A stretch of 64,000 bases of DNA, from positions 1 through 64,000 of the forward strand of contig JAOPUZ010000021.1 of assembly GCA_025966315.1 (NCBI GenBank). Direction: 5' to 3'. The notes under the pieces are model-generated. The model did no database searches, had not been told where the DNA came from, and was given only the letters and a program-made list of their open reading frames with translations. Source of the stretch: Frankiales bacterium (GTDB taxonomy: Bacteria > Actinomycetota > Actinomycetes > Mycobacteriales > Jatrophihabitantaceae). Shown here in pieces: positions 27,411-34,457 of this stretch; the first letter of the stretch is position 1, and every line of letters begins with the position of its first letter. The translations under genes and the position numbers were made by a program.

Positions 27411-27566
27411 ATGAGAACCATGACCAAGGAACCTTTGACGCCGGCATACGAAGCCCAAGTGTTGCGCGACGCCTTGGGCAAGGCGCGATTCCTACATCTG
27501 TCCGAGAGCCAGGTACGCCGGATTGCCCGGGTCACCGCTCGGAACAAGCCGGCAAAATCGGCATAA
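27411..27566 (+). CDS. Small 51-residue hypothetical protein
   Basis: An ATG at 27411 preceded by GAAGGACGG opens a 51-residue frame, MRTMTKEPLTPAYEAQVLRD to NKPAKSA. It has no transmembrane segment and is basic at the end. Codon usage fits its neighbours and the ribosome site is good, so it is probably translated; I do not recognise it. Likely co-transcribed with the GAF-like gene. Confidence 0.55.
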   Translation: MRTMTKEPLTPAYEAQVLRDALGKARFLHLSESQVRRIARVTARNKPAKSA

Positions 27567-27593
27567 CTTCGGCGGTACGCTGCCGGGCTTTGT

Positions 27594-27621
27594 AGCGGCA
27601 CATCCGGGCCCAGCCGCTTTT
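27594..27621 (+). terminator. Possible weak hairpin terminator after the small ORF
   Basis: AGCGGC (27594-27599) pairs with GCCGCT (27613-27618) across a 13-base loop, followed by TTTT to 27621. The stem is short, so this is only a candidate. Confidence 0.35.
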
Positions 27622-27665
27622 CTGCACGTTGAGAGTGCGGCACTTCATCAAGAAGTCGTCCGATA

Positions 27666-28685
27666 TCAGGGACGTGTCGGGCCCTCGCCGGCACCGGCGG
27701 CGATGATCGCGTCGGCGATGAAGCCCGCGTCGTCCGGCGTGAGCTGTGTCGATGCGGCGGCGAGCCAACCGTCGACCTGTTCGGGGCTGCGGGCGCCGAC
27801 AATGGCGCCGCTGACACCGCCGAGGGCGAGCGCCCACGCGACGGCGGCGGCTGGCTGGCTGATGCCGTGCTGCTCGGCCACTGCGCGCAGAGCGTTCGCG
27901 ACGCTCAGGTTCGCGTCGAGGTTTGTGGTGAAGTCGGGGCTGGTGCGGCGCCAGTCGTCGACGGGGAGGGCGGCGACCCGTTCGTGGGTGAACGCCCCGG
28001 TGAGCAGCCCGGACATCATCGGGCTGTAAACGATGACGCCGGTGTCATGGGCGCGGGTCCAGGGCAGCAGTTCGGCCGTCTCGCGGTGGATGGCGGAGAA
28101 CGGTGGCTGCAGCGTGTCGACGTGGCCGATCGCCTCAGCGGCTTCCAGCTGGGCGAGGTTGTGGTTAGACAGTCCGACTGCACGCACTTTGCCTTCCGCC
28201 TTGAGGTCGAGCAGCGTCTGCCAATATTCGGCCAGCTCGGTGCCGTCCTCGGCGGGCCAGTGCATCTGATACAGGTCGATTCGGTCGAGCTTCAATCGCC
28301 GTAGCGAGTTCTCGACCTCGCGGCGGATCGAGGCCGGCTTGCCGACGCGGCGCGGGGCGATCGATCGGTCGGCTTCGTCCCACACGAGGCCCGCCTTGGT
28401 GAAAACGTAGGGGCGGTCGGCCTCAGGGATGTCCTTCAACGCCGCGGCGACGACCTCCTCGGAGTGGCCAAGGCCGTACACGGCCGCAGTGTCGATCCAG
28501 TTGATCCCGGCCTCGACTGCGTGGCGGATGGCGGCAATTGCCTCGCCGTCGTCTTGGGGTCCCCAGGCGAATGCCCAGTCGCCGCCGCCGACCGCCCACG
28601 CGCCGAACCCGACGCGGGTGATGGTCATGTCTGTCGTGCCGAACGGCACAGCGTTGAGTGTGGTCTGCTCGGTTGTAGAAGTCAT
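27666..28685 (-). CDS. Aldo/keto reductase
   Basis: A 339-residue NADPH-dependent aldo/keto reductase with a (beta/alpha)8 barrel. The catalytic tetrad is visible: Asp in NWIDTAAVYG (with Tyr in AVYG), Lys in VFTKAG and His in YQMHWP. It would reduce an aldehyde or ketone. Its promoter contains a 17-base motif also found in the LysR/MFS promoter region, so these three genes probably form a small regulon. The start ATG at 28685 lies 27 bases after the motif, and the LysR gene on the same strand ends 69 bases upstream. Confidence 0.92.
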   Translation of the reverse strand: MTSTTEQTTLNAVPFGTTDMTITRVGFGAWAVGGGDWAFAWGPQDDGEAIAAIRHAVEAGINWIDTAAVYGLGHSEEVVAAALKDIPEADRPYVFTKAGLVWDEADRSIAPRRVGKPASIRREVENSLRRLKLDRIDLYQMHWPAEDGTELAEYWQTLLDLKAEGKVRAVGLSNHNLAQLEAAEAIGHVDTLQPPFSAIHRETAELLPWTRAHDTGVIVYSPMMSGLLTGAFTHERVAALPVDDWRRTSPDFTTNLDANLSVANALRAVAEQHGISQPAAAVAWALALGGVSGAIVGARSPEQVDGWLAAASTQLTPDDAGFIADAIIAAGAGEGPTRP

Positions 28686-28711
28686 GGCATCAACAGTGCG
28701 ACGATCTGGCC

Positions 28712-28728
28712 ATGCTGTCCAACGAAGA
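28712..28728 (+). promoter_or_regulatory. 17-bp shared motif, copy 1, upstream of the aldo/keto reductase
   Basis: ATGCTGTCCAACGAAGA occurs here and as an exact reverse complement at 29694-29710. It lies 27 bases upstream of the aldo/keto reductase start, in the promoter position. The probable binding protein is the LysR regulator encoded between the two copies. Confidence 0.65.
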
Positions 28729-28754
28729 TCGGTGATTCTAGTTATCGATATACT

Positions 28755-29645
28755 TCATGACCGCTTCGGAAAGGTCGCGTGGACCAGCGCGATAAACGCC
28801 CGCGCCGCCGCCGAGAGCGGACGGGCCGACGGCGTCACCAAAGCGACCGAGAACTCCGGGGCGGGACGGGTGTGCTGCAGCACGAGATCGTGCACCTGCG
28901 GGAGGGTGGACGGGCCGATGAAGGCGAACCCGAACCCGGCGCGGACGAGTTCGGCGACCGTGGGGACATCGCCGACCTCGACCTGTATCTGGCGGTGTAG
29001 GCCGGCGTCGGCGAACAGTCGGTCGACGCCCACCCTGGTTCCCCAGCCCGGCGGGTAGTCGACGAAACGTTCGCCGTCGAGTTCGGACAAGGCGATCCGC
29101 CGGCGGCGGGCCAGCGGATGATCCGGTGGGCAGGCGAGCAACATCTCCTCCGCCGCGAGAGAGCGGACGTCCAGGCCTTTGGGTGACTCGGCTGGCGGGC
29201 TCGCGAACGCGAGATCGAGTCGTCCGTCCAAGACGGCTTGGGCCAGTTCGACCGATCCCCCCTCGGCCGGGCTGGGGACGAGGCGGACCTCGGGATGTTC
29301 GCGGTGGTAGCGCGTGAGCAAGCCGGCCAGGTCGATGAGCGCCAGTGAGTGCATGATGCCCACGCGCACGGTGCCCCGGACCCCACCGCGCACCGCAGCC
29401 ACCGCGTCGCGAGCGGCGTCGGCCGCGGCCAGCGTTCGGCGAGCTTCGACGACCAGTGCCACGCCAGCGTCCGTGAGCTCAACGCTGTGTGTCGTTCGGT
29501 CGAACAACTGGGCGCCGAGTTCGCGCTCCAAAGTCTTCACCGACACCGATAGCGCCGACTGGACGAGGTGGATGCGGGCGGCCGCTCTGGTGAAGCTGCG
29601 TTCCTCGGCTACTGCGAGGAAGTGCTCCAAATGTCGAAGTTCCAT
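28755..29645 (-). CDS. LysR-family transcriptional regulator
   Basis: A 296-residue LysR protein. The N-terminal winged HTH is clear, MELRHLEHFLAVAEERSFTR then LHLVQSALSVSVKTLERELG-like residues and LFDRTTHSVELTDAG. The effector domain (about residues 90-290) has VRGTVRVGIMHSLALIDL. The ATG at 29645 (MELRHLEH) is chosen over longer starts without homology. It is divergent from the MFS gene with the shared 17-bp motif between them, so it probably regulates both itself and the transporter, and the downstream aldo/keto reductase. Confidence 0.92.
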   Translation of the reverse strand: MELRHLEHFLAVAEERSFTRAAARIHLVQSALSVSVKTLERELGAQLFDRTTHSVELTDAGVALVVEARRTLAAADAARDAVAAVRGGVRGTVRVGIMHSLALIDLAGLLTRYHREHPEVRLVPSPAEGGSVELAQAVLDGRLDLAFASPPAESPKGLDVRSLAAEEMLLACPPDHPLARRRRIALSELDGERFVDYPPGWGTRVGVDRLFADAGLHRQIQVEVGDVPTVAELVRAGFGFAFIGPSTLPQVHDLVLQHTRPAPEFSVALVTPSARPLSAAARAFIALVHATFPKRS

Positions 29646-29693
29646 GTGGCGCTCCCGATAGTCATGCACGGCAGCGATGACAGCAATGCAATC

Positions 29694-29710
29694 TCTTCGT
29701 TGGACAGCAT
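29694..29710 (-). promoter_or_regulatory. 17-bp shared motif, copy 2, in the LysR/MFS divergent promoter
   Basis: The exact reverse complement of the motif at 28712-28728. It lies 49 bases before the LysR start and 48 bases before the MFS start, the usual position for a LysR operator controlling divergent genes. Confidence 0.65.
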
Positions 29711-29758
29711 AACCATCCCGGCGCAGGGTAGAGACATCGATCGACTGAGGAGTTTCTT

Positions 29759-31030
29759 GTGACCGTTTCTGCGCTCCGCGCATCGCCCTTGCCTGCATCC
29801 TTGTCGCGGCGCCACCACTCGTTCGGGTTCTGGGCTGCGGCGGCGGCCCTGCTCGTCAATATGGCCTTCTCGGCCGTGCCGACACCGCTGTACGTCCTCT
29901 ACCAACGTCGCGACCATTTCTCCACGATCACGATCACGCTCGTGTATTCCGTCTACGCGGTAGGCGTTATCGGCAGTCTCTTCCTCGGCGGGCACGTGTC
30001 GGATTGGCTCGGGCGCAAGCGAGTGTTCGTGCCGGCTCTGCTGGCCAATGTCGTCGCCGCAGGGATTTTCGTGCTCGCGCCGAGCCTGCCCGGGTTGCTG
30101 GTGGCCCGGGTGGTCTCCGGTGTGTCGGTCGGGCTCACGACGGCAACCGCGACCGCGTATCTGTCCGAGTTGCACCTGCGCACCACCGCGGGGGCCCGCG
30201 GCGGCCATCGCGGTCAGATCGTCGCCACGGCAGCCAACCTCGGTGGCATCGGGGTTGGGCCGCTGGTCTCCGGGTTCCTCGCCCAGTACGCGCCGGCGCC
30301 CCTGCGGCTGTCCTACTACGCCTTCGGCGTGGCGCTGCTCGTTCTCGCAATCCTGATCGCGGTCTCACCTGAGACGGCCGCACATCCGGAGCCGCTTCCG
30401 GCCTGGCGACCGCAGCGAGTCGCCGTACCACCCGAGGCCCGAGCGACCTTCCTGGCCGCCACGGCCGCGGGGGTAGGCGCCTTTGCTGTGTACGGAGTGT
30501 TCAACTCGCTGGCCCCGAGCTTCCTCGCCACGACGTTGCACGAGACATCACACGCGATCGCCGGCGCGGTCGCGTTCGCCGCCTTCGCCTCCGGCGCCCT
30601 CGCCCAGCTGGCGGCAAGCCGACTCGCGATGCGGGACACCTTGCGGCTTGGCACCACGGCCCTGATCCCCGGCCTCGCACTGCTCGTGGTCGGAATGTGG
30701 CTACCGAGCCTGGCGCTGTTCGTGATCGGGGGCGCCGTCACCGGCGCCGGCGCCGGCTTGGTTTTTCGCGGCGCATTAGCCAGCGCCACCTCGACCGCCC
30801 CGCCCGGGGCTCGCGCCGAGGTATTGGCCGGCTTCTTCCTCGGCGCCTACCTCGGCCTGTCAGTACCGGTCGTCGGCCTCGGTGTCGCCACGCAATGGGT
30901 AGCCCCGCGCGTCGCCATGATCGCGTTCGTCGCGATCGTCTCCGTCGCAGTTATCGCCAGTGTGCGAGCAGTCCTACACCACACGACACCGGGAGCGGTC
31001 ATGCAAGCTCATGAACCGTCTGATCAATAA
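29759..31030 (+). CDS. MFS transporter
   Basis: A 423-residue major facilitator with about 12 transmembrane segments. The loop 2-3 motif GHVSDWLGRKRVF matches MFS motif A, and the N-terminal PTPLYVLYQRRDHF is typical of drug-exporter-like members. GTG at 29759 is chosen for the GAGGAG ribosome site seven bases upstream. Divergent from the LysR gene and sharing its promoter region, it probably exports the compound that LysR senses and that the aldo/keto reductase modifies (inference). Confidence 0.9.
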   Translation: MTVSALRASPLPASLSRRHHSFGFWAAAAALLVNMAFSAVPTPLYVLYQRRDHFSTITITLVYSVYAVGVIGSLFLGGHVSDWLGRKRVFVPALLANVVAAGIFVLAPSLPGLLVARVVSGVSVGLTTATATAYLSELHLRTTAGARGGHRGQIVATAANLGGIGVGPLVSGFLAQYAPAPLRLSYYAFGVALLVLAILIAVSPETAAHPEPLPAWRPQRVAVPPEARATFLAATAAGVGAFAVYGVFNSLAPSFLATTLHETSHAIAGAVAFAAFASGALAQLAASRLAMRDTLRLGTTALIPGLALLVVGMWLPSLALFVIGGAVTGAGAGLVFRGALASATSTAPPGARAEVLAGFFLGAYLGLSVPVVGLGVATQWVAPRVAMIAFVAIVSVAVIASVRAVLHHTTPGAVMQAHEPSDQ

Positions 31031-31161
31031 GGCCACCCGGCAGTCGTTCTGACGCCGGCGGAGACGGTGGCGGGCGAAGGCAGCATCGGTTAACGGGTGC
31101 CCTGCAATACCGTTGTCGGGAGGGCACGTGTGCCGCCACCGATGCGACCACCGGGAATGAC

Positions 31162-31300
31162 ATGGCACTCGTCGACAACGCCGTCTACGTGGACGGGCGT
31201 CGCACCGCGGACCCCACGAGCCTGGATGAGACCTACGAGGTGCTGCGTGCGCGGGCATGGCATGGCATGGCTCGGACTGTATCGACCCGATCCGGCGGGA
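31162..31300 (+). pseudogene. CorA-type Mg2+ transporter N-terminal remnant
   Basis: The frame MALVDNAVYVDGRR with TADPTSLDETYEVLRAR matches the N-terminus of actinobacterial CorA proteins. After a run of GCATG repeats the frame shifts and the next piece GMAWLGLYRPDPA continues CorA in another frame. The remaining protein is missing, including the membrane part. This is a decayed fragment of about 45 codons. Confidence 0.65.
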
Positions 31301-31775
31301 GGCTGTCGCTATCTGTTGTCGGAGTGTTGGTCGCGGTCGCCGCGGGCGTCTGCTAGTCGCTTCAGGCCACCACTTCTGGGCGCGTTGTCGCAGCCGCACG
31401 GCTCGCCGCGGTCGGTGGCTTCGATCTTTTTCACCGGAACGGTGATGATGCTTCCGGCGCTCTACGGGCAGGACCTGCAGTGGCTGAGCAGGCCGGGCCC
31501 GGCGCTCGGCGCAGTCTACGCCGGGGTCGCTACGCTCGCTGGCCTACGCACTCTCCGCCCACGGGGTCTCCACCCTCGGCTCGGCCACGGCGGTGACCAT
31601 TTCCCTGCTTGAGCCGCTGACCGCAGCACTGCTCGGGGTATTCGCCCTGGGCGAACCGCTCACGGCAGCCATGGTGGCCGACTTCGTGCTGATCCTCGCC
31701 GGCCTGGTGGTCGCGGTCGCGGACACCGGACGAACGTCGGCGCCGTCGGCGCCGTCGCCACTTGCGTGCAATTGA
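31300..31775 (+). pseudogene. EamA (DMT) transporter remnant with frameshifts
   Basis: Pieces of an EamA transporter second half lie in three frames: VVGVLVAVAAGVC (31310-31353, ended by TAG), then SPRSVASIFFTGTVMM with LPALYGQDLQWLSRPG (about 31400-31540), then YALSAHGVSTLGSATAVTIS with LEPLTAALLGVFALGE (about 31543-31775). Together they read as one protein broken by at least two frameshifts. It directly follows the CorA stub, so the region is a patch of gene decay at the left of the GntR operon. Confidence 0.7.
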
Positions 31776-31779
31776 TAGC

Positions 31780-31796
31780 CTGTTATACAGTTAGAC
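31780..31796 (+). promoter_or_regulatory. Leaderless promoter and overlapping palindrome of the GntR gene
   Basis: TATACA at 31784-31789 is a good -10 box ending 7 bases before the ATG at 31797, so the transcript would start at or near the start codon and be leaderless. CTGT-TAT-ACAG (31780-31790) is a palindrome that overlaps the -10 box, a plausible autoregulatory operator for the GntR protein. Confidence 0.5.
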
Positions 31797-32447
31797 ATGA
31801 CTATCGAAGTGGTGTCCGTTGCCGATGCGGTGGCCAATGAGCTGCGGCGGCGACTACTGGCCGGGGAGTACGTCGGCGGCCAAGAACTCCGCGACACCGA
31901 ACTGACTGAGGAGTTCGGCGCCGCCCGACCCACCGTGCGGGCTGCGGTCCAGATGCTCGTCGCGGACGGCCTGCTCGAGCGGGGCCGCGGACGCAGTGCC
32001 CGGGTCCGCTCGTTCTCCGCCTTCGACGCTGTTGATCTGTACCGGTTGCGGCGCTCGGTCGAGCTCGCCGCGGTACGTCTGATCATCGAGAGCAAGCGGC
32101 CACTGGATGAGGTCAAAAGGGCCCTTGATGGCTTCATAGCACTCCCGGATGAGGTGAGCTGGGACCTGGTGGCCGACCGTGACATCGCGTTTCACCGCTC
32201 GGTGCTGGCCGCGGCCGCCTCGCCCCGGCTCCTGCGCACCTTCGACAGCGTCGGCACCGAACTGCGGCTGCTCATCGCACAGCTGCGGCCCGCCTACCGC
32301 GGCGCGCAGGAACTGGCCGCCGAACACGCTGTGCTGTTCTACGCCCTGCAGACAGGCAAGATCCGCCCCGCGCTGGAGGCGTGGCACGCGCACCTCGACA
32401 TCGCCGAACAATTCTTTCTCGAACTCATCAAGGAGCGCGACCTGTGA
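31797..32447 (+). CDS. GntR-family regulator, FCD domain
   Basis: A 216-residue FadR-subfamily regulator: an N-terminal winged HTH (residues ~5-70, with LRDTELTEEFGAARPTVRAA and LLERGRGRSARVRSF) and an all-helical FCD ligand-binding domain with the metal-binding pattern seen at DIAFHRSVLAAA and AEHAVLFYALQTG. It probably represses the operon it heads. The stop overlaps the GTG start of the HAD gene (GTGA). The ligand is unknown, but the operon suggests an amino- or hydroxy-acid. Confidence 0.9.
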   Translation: MTIEVVSVADAVANELRRRLLAGEYVGGQELRDTELTEEFGAARPTVRAAVQMLVADGLLERGRGRSARVRSFSAFDAVDLYRLRRSVELAAVRLIIESKRPLDEVKRALDGFIALPDEVSWDLVADRDIAFHRSVLAAAASPRLLRTFDSVGTELRLLIAQLRPAYRGAQELAAEHAVLFYALQTGKIRPALEAWHAHLDIAEQFFLELIKERDL

Positions 32448-33313
32448 AACTCACCGACTACGAGGCGCTGAGCTTCGACTGCGACGGCACCCTGATCGAC
32501 TGGGAGGCCGGCATCGCCGCCGTGCTCAACCCGTGGGCCACCAGGCGGGGGCTCAGCCTGGACGCCGAGCAGCTGCTGACGGAGTACTCCGCACATGAGG
32601 CCACCGCCGAGGTCGAGCATCTCGCCGATCTGCACCCCGACATCCTGGCCCGCAGCATCCGCGCGCTCGGTGCCGAACTCGGCGCGGAAGTCAGCGACGC
32701 AGACGCCGCGGCCCTGGCGAACTCGGTGCCGGACTGGTCGGCGTTCGAGGATTCGCACGACGCGCTGAACGCGCTCGGCAAGTACTTCCAACTGATCATC
32801 CTGTCCAACGTCGACCGGGCCTCCTTCGGCGGGTCCAACGCCAGCCTCGGGGTGGAGTTCAGGAGGATCATCACCGCCGAGGACGTCGGCTCCTACAAGC
32901 CGTCCGCGCGTGACTTCGACGCGCTGGCGGCCGAAACACGTCGCCTGGGCATCGGCGAGGGCAAGCTGCTGCACGTGGCGCAGAGCCTGTTCCATGACCA
33001 CCTGCCCGCGAAGCGGGTCGGGGTGGCGACGGTGTGGATCAATCGCCGGCACGACCGGCCTGGTTGGGGCGCCACGCCCGCGCCACCGGCGGCGGTGACC
33101 CCGGACTGGCAGTTCCCGTCGATGGCCGTTCGCCGCCGCCGTCGACGCCGAGTAACCCACCTCGTCAAGCACGGCCCGGGCGGCGTCGGACGCTGTCCCG
33201 GGCAAGCCCTAGCCTGCCGAGGCGAGCATCGCCCGGCAGGAACCGCTGCCCACCTGCACCCCCATCGGGCTATTTTCGCGCTGCCCCGCTACTTCTGGAG
33301 ACCGAACCCGTGA
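32444..33313 (+). CDS. HAD-type dehalogenase-like hydrolase with a frameshifted C-terminus
   Basis: A haloacid-dehalogenase type II-like protein. Motif I is SFDCDGTLIDW, motif II is ILSNVD and motif III is YKPSARDFD. After PDWQFPSMA (near 33127) the frame changes: the shifted frame at 33129 reads FAAAVDAE followed by TAA at 33153-33155, which is the ending expected for this family. The actual frame continues with an arginine-rich tail to 33313 and overlaps the start of the aminotransferase. So a 1- or 2-base indel near 33128 extended the protein by about 60 residues. The catalytic core is intact and activity may persist. The GTG start overlaps the GntR stop. Confidence 0.75.
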   Translation: MKLTDYEALSFDCDGTLIDWEAGIAAVLNPWATRRGLSLDAEQLLTEYSAHEATAEVEHLADLHPDILARSIRALGAELGAEVSDADAAALANSVPDWSAFEDSHDALNALGKYFQLIILSNVDRASFGGSNASLGVEFRRIITAEDVGSYKPSARDFDALAAETRRLGIGEGKLLHVAQSLFHDHLPAKRVGVATVWINRRHDRPGWGATPAPPAAVTPDWQFPSMAVRRRRRRRVTHLVKHGPGGVGRCPGQALACRGEHRPAGTAAHLHPHRAIFALPRYFWRPNP

Positions 33314-34446
33314 CCACCCTGTCGCCCCTGCTCAAGCAGGCCACTCCCGTTCAGGCCGCCTCCGGCCGCGGCGTGCACCTCATCGACACCGCCGGACGGG
33401 ACTACCTCGACTTCACCGCCGGCATCGGCGTGACCAGCACCGGCCACTGCCACCCGAAGATCGTCGCCGCCGCGCAGGCACAGGTCGCGACCCTGATCGA
33501 CAGCCAGTACACGACCGTGATGCACGAGCCGCTGCAGCACCTGGTCGCCGAACTCGGCAAGGTGCTGCCGCCCCAACTGGATTCGGTGTTCTTCGCCAAC
33601 TCCGGCACGAAGTTCCGGACCGGTTTCGCCTCGCTGATGGGCGGGGTCCACCTCGCGCCGTTCCCGTCGCCGCTGCGCTACGGCTGGGACGAGCAGACGG
33701 CGGTCACCTTCGCCCTCAACGAGCTCGACTTCATCCTGCAGACCCTCACCGCGCCTAGTGACACCGCGGCGTTCATCATCGAACCAGTCCTCGGCGAGGG
33801 CGGCTACATTCCCGCGCCGGCCAGCTTCCTGGACGGGTTACGGGAACGCGCCGACGGCTACGGCATCCTGCTGATCCTGGACGAGGTGCAGACCGGCATC
33901 GGCTGGACCGGCAAGTTCTGGGCGCACCAGCACTGCGACATCGCCCCGGACATCCTGATTACCGCCAAGGGCATCGCGTCCGGCTTCCCGCTGTCGGGGA
34001 TCGCCGCGTCGAGCGCGATGATGAGCAAGGCGCTGCCCGGCTCGCAGGGCGGCACCTACGGCGCCAACGCCGTCGCCTGTGCCGCCGCGGTCGCGACCCT
34101 GCGGGTCATCGAGGAGGATGGCGTGGTCGCCAACTGCGCGGCCATGGGCGCCCGGCAGCGAAGCGGGCTGAAGAAGGTCGCGGCCGGAACCGGCCGGATC
34201 GCCGAGGTCCGCGGCCTCGGCCTGATGCTGGCCACCGAGTTCAGCACCGCCGACGGCGCACCGGACCCGGCGCTGGCCGCCGCGGCGCAGCGGATCGCGG
34301 TCGAGGAGGGTCTGCTGCTGTTGACCTGCGGACCGTGGAACAACGTGGTGCGGATGATTCCGGCCCTGGTCATCAACGCCGAGGAGGTCGACGCCGGGCT
34401 GGCCGCGTGGGACCGCGCCGTGACCCGCGCGCTCGGCCAGAACTAG
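33310..34446 (+). CDS. Class III (omega) aminotransferase with an internal deletion
   Basis: A 378-residue class III aminotransferase, short for a family of about 420-450. The N-terminus (YLDFTAGIGVTSTGHCHPK) and the C-terminal half are normal: IIEPVLGEGGY, ILDEVQTGIGWTGKFWAH, the PLP lysine in ITAKGIASGFPLSG (residue 220) and SQGGTYGANAVACAAAVATL. Between FFANSG (residues 94-99) and GFASLMGGVHLAPFP about 40 residues are absent, including the glycine-rich PLP phosphate loop (normally SGxEAxExAxKxAR) and the FxxxxHG cofactor-stacking segment. The junction lies near 33607. The frame remains open, so a protein could be made, but it is likely inactive. GTG at 33310 overlaps the stop of the HAD tail. 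Confidence 0.85.
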   Translation: MTTLSPLLKQATPVQAASGRGVHLIDTAGRDYLDFTAGIGVTSTGHCHPKIVAAAQAQVATLIDSQYTTVMHEPLQHLVAELGKVLPPQLDSVFFANSGTKFRTGFASLMGGVHLAPFPSPLRYGWDEQTAVTFALNELDFILQTLTAPSDTAAFIIEPVLGEGGYIPAPASFLDGLRERADGYGILLILDEVQTGIGWTGKFWAHQHCDIAPDILITAKGIASGFPLSGIAASSAMMSKALPGSQGGTYGANAVACAAAVATLRVIEEDGVVANCAAMGARQRSGLKKVAAGTGRIAEVRGLGLMLATEFSTADGAPDPALAAAAQRIAVEEGLLLLTCGPWNNVVRMIPALVINAEEVDAGLAAWDRAVTRALGQN

Positions 34447-34457
34447 AAATTTCAGCG

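Noticed and set aside
31257-31445. Short frames within the CorA/EamA region as genes
   Set aside because: They are fragments of broken transporters in different frames rather than independent proteins.
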